64,000 bases of DNA from Embleya sp051903075 (GCF_051903075.1 NZ_CP182422.1:930001-994000); one strand, 5' to 3'; numbered from the stretch's first letter, positions 36,081 through 45,273 are shown. Numbers and translations are program-made. Notes: generated from the sequence alone by a model not told the origin.

Positions 36081-36407
36081 CTATTTGGTGGTGCCGCTCA
36101 GCAGTGCCCGAAGCTCTGCGTCCGTCAACCCCATGGCCACCAAGAGCGCGCGGGTCTCACTCAGATGCCCTTGGACCAAGTCGCACATCTCGACCGACCC
36201 GGGCACCGGACGGCAGGACTCGGCCAGATCCAGCAGCTTCCTGGCCGCAAGCAGGTGGAGAGCCGCCATCGCCACCTCGTGCGCCACGTCGCCGGTGGCC
36301 TTCCTCGAACCGCACATCGCGGTGCACTGCCCGACGACCCGACCCGGCGCCGGCGCACGCATCGTCAAGGCCGGAACTGCGGGACCAGACCGATCCGTCG
36401 GCTTCAC
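36081..36407 (-). CDS. Hypothetical protein
   Basis: Up to 108 residues. The C-terminal 70 residues look real (AHEVAMAALHLLAARKLLDL; LVQGHLSETRALLVAMGLTD) and helical, while the N-terminal 35 residues are doubtful, so the start may be internal. No family recognised. It follows the GAF remnant on the same strand after 56 bases and might be part of the same damaged locus. Confidence 0.45.
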   Translation of the reverse strand: MKPTDRSGPAVPALTMRAPAPGRVVGQCTAMCGSRKATGDVAHEVAMAALHLLAARKLLDLAESCRPVPGSVEMCDLVQGHLSETRALLVAMGLTDAELRALLSGTTK

Positions 36408-36463
36408 GAGGATTGGGAACGCATCAGTGCAGGTCAGCGATATCCGTTGGTTTTAGGCGAGTA

Positions 36464-36667
36464 CTACGGACAGGCCGTCTCCACGATCGTCACGTTTGCC
36501 ACGGGCACGTCGAACAACCGTGCCGCGAGGGCCGCGACCCGGTCGTACGCGCCGTCGGCCGGGGTGTCGAGGGCGCCGTGGCGGCGCACCGCCGCGATCC
36601 AGTCCACCTCCACCGTCGAGGAGTCACGGTTCGGCCGGGTGTGGGGCAGAGCTGTTCGTTGGGACAT
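36464..36667 (-). pseudogene. N-terminal GAF-domain fragment
   Basis: From the ATG at 36667 the frame reads VEVDWIAAVRRHGALDTPAD and YDRVAALAARLFDVPVANVT, the characteristic first third of a small GAF sensor protein, then stops after IVETACP. Intact relatives continue for another 100 or more residues. Truncated. Confidence 0.65.
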
Positions 36668-37120
36668 GCGTCTCGTCTCGTCCGCCCCCGCGAAGGCGCC
36701 CGCCGGACGGCGGGAGCCTGTACGCCCGACTTCCGGTCGCGTCGGCGGATGTGGGGCCCGTGCGGGGAGCGACCGCGAGCCGTCCCCCGCCGTCGACCGA
36801 TGATGCACACTCCGGTGACGGGCGAGGCCGTCCACGCCTCGGGGAATCACCCATGCCTGCCCCCGATCCGTTCGGGTGAACTCGCGGTCACCGGCGGATG
36901 TTGGCAGCGGCCCCGTCCACGAGGCTCCCGAGCGTGGGCGTTCGGCCCCGAACCGCCCGGCACCGGGGCGCGCAGGGGTCGGACGTGGCGAGCAACGGGG
37001 CGGGTGAACGCCCCCGAAATACCCGATCGTCGGGGCCGGTTGGTTGTCGGGGTCTGCGAAGCCGTCGATATCCGTGCTACGTTGATGCCAGTTGCAGTTG
37101 TGGTACCCATGAACTTTGTG

Positions 37121-37156
37121 TGCACCTGACGGGCGTGATCCGTGGGTGCATTTTTT
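37121..37156 (+). terminator. Intrinsic-terminator-like hairpin in the cspA leader
   Basis: TGCACC (37121-37126) pairs with GGTGCA (37145-37150), with an inner ACGG/CCGT stem, and six Ts follow at 37151-37156. It lies 96 bases before the cspA start, downstream of a plausible promoter region around 37060-37085. Either it ends upstream transcription or it works as an attenuator/thermosensing leader. The remaining part of the 584-base gap from 36668 shows no gene. Confidence 0.65.
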
Positions 37157-37251
37157 GTTTGGCCGGTCATCTCCGGATGGGCTCCTTGCGGCGACGCGGA
37201 ATCGCACATCGTGGATTCCGGAACTGCTCCCCCCCAATGAAGGAGAACGAC

Positions 37252-37458
37252 ATGGCGACCACCGGAACCGTGAAGTGGTTCAACGCGGAAAAGGGCTTCG
37301 GCTTCATCGAGCAGGACGGCGGCGGCCCCGACGTCTTCGCCCACTACTCGAACATCGCCGCCCAGGGCTTCCGTGAGCTCCAGGAAGGCCAGAAGGTCTC
37401 CTTCGACGTCACCCAGGGCCAGAAGGGCCCGCAGGCCGAGAACATCGTTCCCGCCTGA
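37252..37458 (+). CDS. cspA: Cold-shock protein CspA family
   Basis: 68 residues with AAGGAG seven bases upstream. A complete cold-shock domain: GTVKWFNAEKGFGFIEQDGG contains RNP1 (KGFGFIE), and DVFAHYSNIAAQG carries RNP2 (VFAHY). It ends QGPQAENIVPA style. Family role: single-strand RNA/DNA chaperone. It lies upstream of a DEAD-box helicase gene on the same strand, a classic cold-response pairing. The leader holds a terminator-like hairpin and the 3' side another hairpin at 37477. Confidence 0.95.
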   Translation: MATTGTVKWFNAEKGFGFIEQDGGGPDVFAHYSNIAAQGFRELQEGQKVSFDVTQGQKGPQAENIVPA

Positions 37459-37476
37459 CGCCCTTTCGGCGCCCCC

Positions 37477-37516
37477 GTGCGAGGGCCCGCCACCGTATGG
37501 TCGCGGACCCTCGCAC
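37477..37516 (+). terminator. cspA terminator hairpin
   Basis: GTGCGAGGG-CCGC pairs with GCGG-CCCTCGCAC across a 12-base loop, one mismatch in 14 pairs, 19 bases after the cspA stop. There is no T tract, as is common in high-GC actinomycetes. The remaining 310 bases to the helicase start appear to be its leader; no gene is visible there. Confidence 0.65.
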
Positions 37517-37830
37517 GGCGTTCGTATATCCGCCGTCGGCCGCCCGTCCCCCTTCCCCGGGGTCGTGGCGCTGGCAGGCGACGCAGTATCCCCGCCCGGT
37601 AGGCGGCAGCCGACGGCTTACGACCGCGCACCGCCCACCGCCCCCGGACTTCGCAGTCCGTTCGAGCCGGCCGCTTTTTCCGACGGCGCCGTGCCTGGCG
37701 AAGTGTGTTCGCGCGAATTCCTTCGCCCCACTTCGTTTCTGCTTTTCATTTCGGCTCGTTCTCGTGATGCCTTGCGCGGCTTTCGGCTGCCGGGTCTCCG
37801 CGGTACGCGCCGTGTCGAGGAAGGTTCCCC

Positions 37831-39381
37831 GTGAACCCGAACGCCCGCTCCACCAGTTCTTCGTACAGCTCCTCCTCCCGTGGCCGTAGCGGCGGCACCG
37901 GCGGCTATGCCCGCTCGGCCGCCGCCGGCAGCGGCTACGGCCGTTCCGGCACCTCGGGTCGCTCGGGTGGCTACGGCCGTTCGGGTGGTTCCGGCGGCTA
38001 CGGCCGTCGTTCCTCCGGTGTGCAGGGCGAGTTCGCGCTTCCCGTGACCCTCACCCCCGCGCTGCCCGCCGTCGCCTCCTTCGCCGAGTTGGACATGCCG
38101 TCCGAGTTGCTGGCGACGTTGACCGGTCTGGGCATGGTCGAGCCGTTCCCGATCCAGGCCGCGACGCTGCCGAACTCGCTGGTCGGCCGCAACGTACTCG
38201 GCCGCGGCCGGACCGGATCGGGCAAGACGCTGGCCTTCGGCCTGGCCCTGCTCGCCCGCACCGCGGGCCGACGCGCCGAGCCCAAGCACCCCCTCGCGTT
38301 GGTGCTGGTGCCCACCCGTGAGCTGGCCCAGCAGGTCACCGACGCACTCACCCCGTACGCCCGTTCGCTCCGACTGCGGATGGCCACCGTGACCGGCGGC
38401 ATGCCGATCGGCCGCCAGATCACCGCACTGCGGGCCGGCGCCGAAGTCGTCGTGGCCACACCCGGCCGGCTCAAGGACCTCCTCGACCGCGGCGCCTGCG
38501 TGCTGACCGACGTCGGCGTCACCGTCCTGGACGAGGCCGACCAGATGGCCGACATGGGCTTCATGCCCCAGGTCACCGAACTCCTGGACCAGGTACGCCC
38601 CGACGGCCAGCGCATGTTGTTCTCCGCCACCCTGGACCGCAACGTCGACCTGCTGGTGCGCAAGTACCTGCACGACCCGGTCGTGCACTCGGTCGACCCC
38701 ACCGCCGGCGCGGTCACCACGATGGAACACCACGTGCTGCACGTACAGGGCTCCGACAAGAACGCCGCCACCACACACATCGCCGCCCGCGACGGCCGGG
38801 TGATCATGTTCCTCGACACCAAGCACGCGGTGGACCGGCTCACCGCGCACCTGCTCGACAGCGGCGTGCGCGCCGCCGCGCTGCACGGCGGCAAGTCGCA
38901 GCCCGAGCGCACCCGCACGCTGACCCAGTTCAAGTCCGGCCACGTCACGGTCCTGGTCGCCACGAACGTCGCCGCGCGCGGCATCCACGTGGACAACCTC
39001 GACCTGGTCGTCAACGTCGACCCGCCCAGCGACCACAAGGACTACCTGCACCGCGGCGGGCGTACCGCGCGCGCCGGCGAATCCGGCAGCGTGGTCACCC
39101 TGGTCCTGCCCGGCGAGCGTCGCCGGATGGTCCGCCTGATGTCCGACGCCGGGATCATCCCGCAGACCACCCAGGTCCGCTCCGGCGAGGCCGAACTGAC
39201 CCGGATCACCGGCGCCCAGGTGCCCTCCGGAATCCCGGTCGTCATCACCGCGCCGGTCGTGGACCGCCCCCGCCGCACCGCCGGCTCTTCCTCCTCACGC
39301 GGGCGCCGCAGCGGCTCCGCCCAGGCCCGCCGTTCCGGCCCCACCACGCGTCCCGCATCCCGTGCGGTCGCCGCCGCCTGA
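37831..39381 (+). CDS. DEAD-box RNA helicase
   Basis: 516 residues from a GTG with GAGGAAGG upstream. The first 65 residues are a low-complexity Ser/Gly/Tyr/Arg tract (GGYGRSGGSGGYGRR), like an RGG RNA-binding tail. The helicase core has the Q motif region, GRTGSGKT at 126-133, PTRELAQQ, DEAD at 234-237, SAT at 265-267, VLVATNVAARGI and HRGGRTARAG. The C-terminal tail is again Arg/Ser-rich. Family role: unwinding structured RNA, often in the cold. Its neighbour cspA supports a cold-shock role. Confidence 0.94.
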   Translation: MNPNARSTSSSYSSSSRGRSGGTGGYARSAAAGSGYGRSGTSGRSGGYGRSGGSGGYGRRSSGVQGEFALPVTLTPALPAVASFAELDMPSELLATLTGLGMVEPFPIQAATLPNSLVGRNVLGRGRTGSGKTLAFGLALLARTAGRRAEPKHPLALVLVPTRELAQQVTDALTPYARSLRLRMATVTGGMPIGRQITALRAGAEVVVATPGRLKDLLDRGACVLTDVGVTVLDEADQMADMGFMPQVTELLDQVRPDGQRMLFSATLDRNVDLLVRKYLHDPVVHSVDPTAGAVTTMEHHVLHVQGSDKNAATTHIAARDGRVIMFLDTKHAVDRLTAHLLDSGVRAAALHGGKSQPERTRTLTQFKSGHVTVLVATNVAARGIHVDNLDLVVNVDPPSDHKDYLHRGGRTARAGESGSVVTLVLPGERRRMVRLMSDAGIIPQTTQVRSGEAELTRITGAQVPSGIPVVITAPVVDRPRRTAGSSSSRGRRSGSAQARRSGPTTRPASRAVAAA

Positions 39382-39399
39382 CCCACGGCCCGCAACCTC

Positions 39400-39467
39400 C
39401 GGCCCTGAAGCGCCGACCACCACACACACCCGCCCGCCGGGTGAGCGTGGCCGGTACTTCAGGGCCG
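39400..39467. terminator. Inverted repeat between convergent genes
   Basis: CGGCCCTGAAG (39400-39410) and its exact complement (39457-39467) flank 46 bases between the convergent helicase and sigma genes. Position fits a shared bidirectional terminator, though the loop is long. Confidence 0.5.
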
Positions 39468-39543
39468 TTCGCCGTCCCCGACACATCGTCGGCGCACGCC
39501 GAGCGCTACCGGTGGCCGGGCAGCCGCGCTCCTCGGTCGGGCG

Positions 39544-40422
39544 TCAGTCGGCGAGGAGTTGGGTCCGCAGCCTGGTCAGGGTGCGGGCGAGCAGTCGGGA
39601 GACGTGCATCTGGGAGATGCCGAGCTGTTCGCCGATCTGGGCCTGGGTGAGTTCCCCGCCGAAGCGCATCGACAGGATGGCGCGGTCGCGTGGCGGCAGG
39701 GCTGCGATCAGCGGCTTGAGCGCGTGCAGGTTCTCGGCGAGTTCGTAGCCGGGGTCGACGAACGAGGCACGGCCGGAGTGGACCCCGGCGGGGCCGTCGT
39801 CGTCGGCGGGAGCGTCCAGGGAGGCGGCCGAGTAGCCCGCGGCGGCGGTGAGCCCTTCGACGACCTCCTCGACGGCGAGGCCGAGCCTGTCGGCGAGTTC
39901 GGCCGGGGTGGGCTCGCGATCGTGCTCCGCGGTGAACGCGTCGCGGGCCTTGGCCAGTTCCAGGCGCAGTTCCTGGAGGCGTCGGGGGACGTGGACGGCC
40001 CAGGAGGTGTCGCGGAAGAAGCGCTTGATCTCGCCGGAGATGGTGGGGATGGCGAAGGTGGGGAACTCGACGTCGTAGGCGGGGTCGAAGCGGTCGATGG
40101 CCTTGATCAGGCCGATCGTGCCCACCTGGACCATCTCCTCCGTGGTCTCCGGGCGGGAGCGGAAACGGCCCGCGACGAACCGCACAAGCGGGATGTTCAG
40201 TTCGATCAGGGTATTGCGCACGTACTGGTACTCGTGCGTGCCCTCCTCCAGCACCCGCAGCCGGTCGAACAGCACCTTCGACATCGCCCGCGCGTCGGTC
40301 GCCGTGACACTGCCCGGGTCGTCGACGATCGGCAGGTCGACGAGCGGCAGGTCGACGTGCGCGGTGTCCTGCGCTGCGGCCCTGCCAGAGGCCAGGAAGG
40401 CGGTCGCGGCGGTGGCGTTCAT
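39544..40422 (-). CDS. SigB/SigF-family RNA polymerase sigma factor
   Basis: 292 residues from the ATG at 40422 with AGGAGG nine bases upstream; the frame extends further upstream but without sense. Region 2: TEEMVQVGTIGLIKAIDRFD and FPTFAIPTISGEIKRFFRDT. Region 3: HVPRRLQELRLELAKARDAF. Region 4: LPPRDRAILSMRFGGELTQA then QIGEQLGISQMHVSRLLART. The EIKRFFRDTSW signature is that of group 3 stress sigma factors of actinomycetes. These are held by RsbW-type kinases; such a protein is encoded divergently at 40806. Confidence 0.93.
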   Translation of the reverse strand: MNATAATAFLASGRAAAQDTAHVDLPLVDLPIVDDPGSVTATDARAMSKVLFDRLRVLEEGTHEYQYVRNTLIELNIPLVRFVAGRFRSRPETTEEMVQVGTIGLIKAIDRFDPAYDVEFPTFAIPTISGEIKRFFRDTSWAVHVPRRLQELRLELAKARDAFTAEHDREPTPAELADRLGLAVEEVVEGLTAAAGYSAASLDAPADDDGPAGVHSGRASFVDPGYELAENLHALKPLIAALPPRDRAILSMRFGGELTQAQIGEQLGISQMHVSRLLARTLTRLRTQLLAD

Positions 40423-40805
40423 GTCGGCGTCCTCCTGCTTGTGTGTCGGCGACGAGCGGGGGCATCGTGCCCCGCATCCGTGGGGGTACACCCGATTGGG
40501 CGTGGGGATCGTACGCGCCGAACCGTTCGCCCTCCACTCGGCGGCACATCGTCGGGCGGGAAGCGTGGCGTGCCCTTCCCGATGTCCGCCGATCACCGAT
40601 CCACTCGGACGGGTGACGCTTGGGGCGTCGCCGGCCGGGCAGGCGTGCGGGACACGACGACGTCGGCCTCGGCAAGGCATCGTCGGCGCCCGCCCAGATG
40701 GGCAGGTCACAGTTCTGCCGAGGGTCCGTGGCCTTTCCCACCTGGGCACTGATTTCGAGCCGAGGCAGCGTCCACTGTCCGCCCCCTAAGCCCATGAGGA
40801 AGCTC

Positions 40806-41429
40806 ATGTCTCGACTTCGCGGTCCCCTCGTCCGGTGGCGCGTGCCACGACAGACCGGCGCCTCGCGGCTGGCACGAAACGCGGTGCGGACCGCTCTCGC
40901 CAACTGGGGCTGGGACGAGGACCAGGTCCCGGCAGTCGTCCTGGTCGCCTCGGAGCTGCTGACCAACGCGCAACTGCACACCGACGGAGACGTGCGCCTG
41001 GCCCTGCGCCGGACCCGACGCGGCATCCGGCTGTCCGTCACCGACGCCGATCCCCGCATGCCGACCCGACGCGACACCGGCCTCGAACACGAGGGCGGCT
41101 TCGGCCTGCACATCCTCGATACGACGACCACGCGGTGGGGCGTCAGGACACATCGGGCCGGCAAGACCGTCTGGGCCGACATCGACTCGTCCCGGCCCGA
41201 CGTGAGCCGGCGCCCGTGGCCGGTGCGCGCCCGGCCGAAGGCCGTCTGGGCCGTGGCGGCCCTCGACCGGGGACGGCCGGCGGGCCCGGTGGTGGCACGG
41301 GTGTGGTGGCGGGCCGGCGCAATCGGGTCGTCGGTGCGTGCGGGCACGACACCCCTGACCCGGCGTATCCGGCGAATGCGGCGCGGGAGTTCCCACGTGA
41401 TGCTGGTGCACGCCTTCGCCGCGGCCTGA
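40806..41429 (+). CDS. RsbW-like ATP-binding protein (anti-sigma kinase family)
   Basis: 207 residues from the ATG at 40806 with GAGGA just upstream; an ATG four codons earlier is possible. The HATPase_c_2 fold is visible: N box VASELLTNAQLHTDGDVRLA, G1 region SVTDADPRMP (the second Asp-Gly motif is weak) and G2 EHEGGFGLHIL. The C-terminal 80 residues are Arg-rich and not part of the usual fold. Divergent from the SigB-like gene, so a role in its control is plausible. Confidence 0.83.
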   Translation: MSRLRGPLVRWRVPRQTGASRLARNAVRTALANWGWDEDQVPAVVLVASELLTNAQLHTDGDVRLALRRTRRGIRLSVTDADPRMPTRRDTGLEHEGGFGLHILDTTTTRWGVRTHRAGKTVWADIDSSRPDVSRRPWPVRARPKAVWAVAALDRGRPAGPVVARVWWRAGAIGSSVRAGTTPLTRRIRRMRRGSSHVMLVHAFAAA

Positions 41430-41581
41430 AGTGGCGTCGTCGGCGTCGTAACGGAGGCCGCCCCGCGAATCCTGCACAGCGCCCCCGGTCTCCTTCGGGT
41501 GGAACCGCCCTCCCGTCGCATGGCGAGTCGATCGATTCGACGCGAGCTCCCTTGCCGGCCGCGCCGATCCTGCGGCGTTCG

Positions 41582-41812
41582 TCAGGGTGCGCGCCCGGTC
41601 GTCTCGTCCCGGAGATCGGTCCCGCCTTGGAGGGAGGCGATCCGTGTGGCGCTGACCTGGAGGCAGCTCGCGACGTCGCGCAGGTGGGACCTGCTGTACG
41701 AGTCGGTCGTCCAACCCAGGTCGTCCATGCCTTTGACGGCCAGCAGCAACTCGTCGGCCGCCGAAGCCAATCGTCGCGCCAGGGCGGTCATGTCCCCCGG
41801 GGCCCGTTTCAT
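41582..41812 (-). CDS. Small hypothetical protein downstream of leader module 1
   Basis: 76 residues from the ATG at 41812 with GGAG seven bases upstream. Helical and charged (ALARRLASAADELLLAVKGM; LRDVASCLQVSATRIASLQG), with no membrane segment. Family not recognised. It is the first gene after the long-leader module at 41914-42439, just as the MerR-like gene is the first after the second module, so both may be regulated alike. Confidence 0.6.
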   Translation of the reverse strand: MKRAPGDMTALARRLASAADELLLAVKGMDDLGWTTDSYSRSHLRDVASCLQVSATRIASLQGGTDLRDETTGRAP

Positions 41813-41913
41813 CGCCTGTCTCCGATCGTCGACCGGGCCCACGGCCCGAGCCGCTTGCGTGCCGCGGACCGCGCCGTATTCGAGGCCGGCCACTCGTGCC
41901 GAGAAACGCGTCG

Positions 41914-42439
41914 AGGGGCCCTGGTGCCGTACGACACCAGGGCCCCGAAGGAAATCCACACCACCCGCCGACACCGAAGTGCCGACTTACCTGTTCCGCG
42001 TTCGCCCCGAGTCCTGGGGGTGCGGGGATCGCAATTGCGTGACCGCGGACCGCCTTTCGTACCGGCGTCTCTACGGATCCCACTCGGCCGAACAACCTCT
42101 ACCGCGCCGAGCGGGCGATCCGGATGGCGTTCGCTCCTTCCTCTCCTGTCCTTCGTCGTACAACGTCTACTGCCACCGCGGGTACAACCGAACCGCAGGT
42201 ACTGCCGGGTACTGCTCGTCCTGCGCGGCGACCTCGTGGGCCGCCCTCAGTTTCTCCTCGGCCCGACAACCAGCCTCCGGAACCCTCGCCGAACAACGAC
42301 CGGCCCCAGGGCTCTGCTGTCGAACCCTCAACAACGCGCGCCGGTTCGTCTCTGTCGCGCCTCACTGATTCGCTTGGCTACGAGAGAAAACATACCCATG
42401 AGCCTCTACTATGTCTACTACGGTCAAGGTAGATTTTCG
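41914..42439 (-). promoter_or_regulatory. Long-leader module, copy 1 (promoter, leader, hairpin)
   Basis: Read on the minus strand: CGAAAATCTA (42439-42430), 12 bases, -35 TAGACA (42417-42412), 17 bases, -10 TATGTT (42394-42389), then a leader of about 440 bases that ends in a 12-bp perfect hairpin (41914-41945, GGGGCCCTGGTG stem), about 100 bases before the gene at 41812. The leader contains CAGTA-type repeats around 42170-42215 and blocks shared with the copy at 45636, including GCCATCCGGATCGCCCG and TTGCGATCCCCGC. No ORF with coding character. The promoter call rests on exact conservation of spacing between the two copies. Confidence 0.6.
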
Positions 42440-43243
42440 ACGTCTACGAAAAGGGATTGAAGCGTCGGTCGAGTGGGACCGGGAGGCGTGTCGACATCCG
42501 GGTGGTGGCGCGGCGCATTCCTTCGCGTCGCCTCGCCGGGGGTGTTCGCATGCCTTCGGCGTGATCCGGCGGACGACGAGGGCGCCGGCCACCGGCACCG
42601 TGGGACGGGCCGGGTTCGGGCGTCTCGGCACCCTGACCTGTCGAGTGGCGGCCACACCTGTCCACTCCCGGCGACATAGATTTTCGTGGCGCCGGCGAGA
42701 GGATGGTCGCCCTCGAACGCAGCGGTCCCACTCGCGGCTTTGGACCACCGCGCGCGGGGACCTGTCCCGCCGCAAGCGCCGCAACCGGTCCGGCCACGAG
42801 ACCCCGGTCCGGCGCGGGACGACGCCAGGGTCGCCAACAGGCGTTTCTCGGCGCGCCGGCGCGCCCCGGCCAGGCGTTCCGACGTGGTCACCCGCGCGAC
42901 GACGACACACTTTCCTCCGGCAGGCACCCGGCGACGTGGTCGAAGATCAGGGACGGGCACTCGGAGGCAATCCACGCCGACCCGGCCACCCCATTGCGCG
43001 CAGTACACCGGCACAGGTCACGGGGAGTCGGGACGAGAAGCAGCGGGTGGCACCCTTTCGGTCCGTCGGCGACCGGACGGATCCACCCGCACGCGATCGC
43101 CGCTCCGTTTCGGGGCAGACCGTTGCCGGCAGAACATGCGGGATACCCACCGAACGGCCTTCCACCCGAGGAGTTGTCGTGGACCACGGTCGTACCGGCG
43201 CGGGGCGGGCCGCCGTTCCGGCGGGCGCCGCCGGGCGTAGGCG
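42440..43243. other. Gene-free stretch with a third promoter-like module
   Basis: No convincing coding frame in 800 bases. On the minus strand CGAAAATCTA recurs at 42686-42677, again 12 bases before a -35-like TGGACA (42664-42659), and the intervening bases resemble those of copy 2. The -10 position reads ACAGGT, so this copy looks degenerate. Confidence 0.45.
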
Positions 43244-44140
43244 ATGAGCGTGGTGCTGTTGGAGAGTGAGGACGTGGCGTGGTTTCGTGACGGCCTCGCG
43301 GGTGCGCGGGGGGCCGCCTCTCGGCTGGCCACCCGGCTGGGGCTGGGCGAGTACCGGGCCGGCGAGGTCGCCCTGGCGATGTCCGAGACCCTCTCCAACC
43401 TGATCAAGCACGCCGTCCACGGGGCGATCCTGTTGCGGATCGTGCGGATCGGGCAGCACGGCGGGGTGGCGTGCGGGGACGGCTGGGCGGCGCACCGGGA
43501 CGACGCCGGGACATCGATGCCCGGGCCCGCCTCGCGTGACGCGGCAGCGGACGCCCGCACCCTCGCCCCGGGCCGCCGGGCCGTCTTGGTGTTCGACAGG
43601 TCCGCGGCCGGCCCCGCGTCCACGGCCCTCGGCGCGGGACGGGCGGTCCTGGTGATGCTCTGCGACGGGCTCGGCCACGGCCTCCTGGCGGAAACAGCCG
43701 CCCGGGCCACGATCCGCGCCTTCCACACCGGCGGAAGCCGCTCACCCAAAGAGGTCGTGCACGACATCCACCGGGCCCTGGCCGGCACACGAGGCGCCGC
43801 AGTAGCCGTGGCACGCAACGAACCGGAAGACGCGCGGGTGCTCTTCTGCGGGATCGGCAACACCGCCGCCGCGATCGTGACACCCACATCCAAGGACAGC
43901 CTGCCCGCGCTGCCCGGCAACGCCGGACACCGGATACACAACCCCCGCACCGCGACCCACCCGCTGCCCACCGGCAGCGCGCTGGTCATGCACTCCGACG
44001 GCCTCACCGAACGATGGAAGCCCCAGACCCTGACCGGGGTCCTGCGACACCCCCCGACCCCAATCGCCGGCCACCTCCTGCGCAGCGCCGGCAAGTACCA
44101 CGACGACGCCTCGGTCGTCGTGGCCAAGGGACCGGGGTAA
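43244..44140 (+). CDS. ATPase-PP2C fusion (RsbT/RsbX-like phosphatase) with shortened ATPase
   Basis: 298 residues. The N-terminal 75 residues are an RsbT-like ATPase start (ESEDVAWFRDGLAGARGAAS; ALAMSETLSNLIKHA, the N box). Where the G1 and G2 glycine boxes should follow there is about 50 residues of unrelated sequence (HRDDAGTSMPGPASRDAAAD). The PP2C half is intact: VLVMLCDGLGHGLLA, FCGIGNTAAAIV, MHSDGLTERW and DDASVVVAKG. Intact relatives have about 340 residues. The kinase part is therefore probably inactive while phosphatase activity could remain. Member of the stress cluster with the SigB-like factor 3 kb away. Confidence 0.8.
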   Translation: MSVVLLESEDVAWFRDGLAGARGAASRLATRLGLGEYRAGEVALAMSETLSNLIKHAVHGAILLRIVRIGQHGGVACGDGWAAHRDDAGTSMPGPASRDAAADARTLAPGRRAVLVFDRSAAGPASTALGAGRAVLVMLCDGLGHGLLAETAARATIRAFHTGGSRSPKEVVHDIHRALAGTRGAAVAVARNEPEDARVLFCGIGNTAAAIVTPTSKDSLPALPGNAGHRIHNPRTATHPLPTGSALVMHSDGLTERWKPQTLTGVLRHPPTPIAGHLLRSAGKYHDDASVVVAKGPG

Positions 44141-44477
44141 CTCCACGCCACACGCCCGGCCCGGACCGGACCGGACCGGAGCGAGCCTACGCTGCCGGCA
44201 TGGACGGAAGACTCGGCTCTCGGGGGTGAACCCCCGCCAAACCCGTGACTGTTACCGCCCCGTCGGCCTCGCGCCCGTGAGACGGCCGCCAATCAGGCAA
44301 TCATCAAACTCCCGCAACCCGGCCTGACCAGCTGATCAACACCTCCCGCACAACGGGGGAAGCTCAGTTCGGCTCATCCCCCGGGGCCGGTCCGGCGGGG
44401 CGCAGGGCAGCACGGATCGGCATGGCACCCGCACCGTCCTGCGGCCGGCGGGCACGCGGCCGGGGATCGTCGGGGCT
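44141..44477. other. Intergenic region without a supportable gene
   Basis: About 340 bases between the phosphatase gene and the 3' end of the secreted-protein remnant. A short GGACC tandem near 44160 (four GGACC units) is the only repeat noted. Confidence 0.35.
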
Positions 44478-44780
44478 TCAGCTGTTCACAGGCACGGAGT
44501 TACCCGTGTCCGCGGTGGCGATGTTGACGTTTTCAATGATCCCCACGGCTTGGTACTCCTGGGACAGGCCGAGGTTGCCGCATTGGTTGGCAGGTCCGCT
44601 CGCGGGGGCGGCGAGGGTCGTGCCGGCGGGGGCGCCGGGGGCGAGGGCGCCCAGGGTGTGGGCCGTGGCCCCGCCCCCCGAGGTTGCCGCAGGCGTTGTC
44701 GAAGGTGCCGTTGCCCGCGCCGACGACGGTCGTCGCGGCGGCCGTTCCCGAAGCATGTTCGCTTCGTTCGGGTGAAACGT
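44478..44780 (-). pseudogene. Small secreted Cys-Gly-Asn protein remnant, frameshifted
   Basis: Two frames join at a six-G run near 44680. The first gives AAATTVVGAGNGTFDNACGN, the second GATAHTLGALAPGAPAGTTL, ANQCGNLGLSQEYQAVGIIE and NVNIATADTGNSVPVNS with a stop at 44478. Paired CGNL motifs and the small hydrophobic composition recall surface proteins of aerial hyphae (rodlin/chaplin-like), but the match is loose. No signal peptide can be found upstream. The next 490 bases to 45273 hold no gene; short GGGGTCTGC tandem repeats lie near 45235-45265. Confidence 0.45.
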
Positions 44781-45273
44781 GTGCGCCCGGGCACCGTGGG
44801 CGGGGGCGCCCCTTTTCTCGGGGTCCCACGTTCGCCTCGCGGCGGGCTGTGCGGGCTGTGCCCTGCGGGCGGGGAGGGGAACGACTCCGACCGCGCGAGC
44901 GGTCGGAGTCGTTGCGGTTCGTCGCGCGGATCATCGGTGGGGGGATCACCGGGGCCCGCAGACGGGTCCTTGCCGCCTCGCCCCGCCGGATCCGATCGGC
45001 GATGGCCTCGATCCGCCGATCGAACAGGCGGTCCGTTCGCCATCAACTGCGGGGCCGGGTCCGGGTGCGGCAGGGCGGGCGTGAGGTCGTTGGGTCCGAC
45101 TGGGGGAAGAGGATCACGGGGGCAGGGGGTGTGCTCGCGCCCGGGTTGTCGGTTCTGTTGCCGCCGGGGGGGTGAAGTCACCCGGACCGCCGGGCCCGGG
45201 CGGGATGTGCGGGCGGCGTCCGTGAGGTCGGCGGGGTCTCGGGGTCTGCGGGGTCTGCGGGGTCTGGGTCGTC

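Noticed and set aside
42411..43243. 278-codon plus-strand frame starting MSTTVKVDFRRLRKG
   Set aside because: Very Arg-rich with no domain, no ribosome site and overlap with the promoter module; not supported as coding.
43018..44292. 424-codon minus-strand frame over the ATPase-PP2C gene
   Set aside because: Antisense shadow; the plus strand carries PP2C motifs in order.
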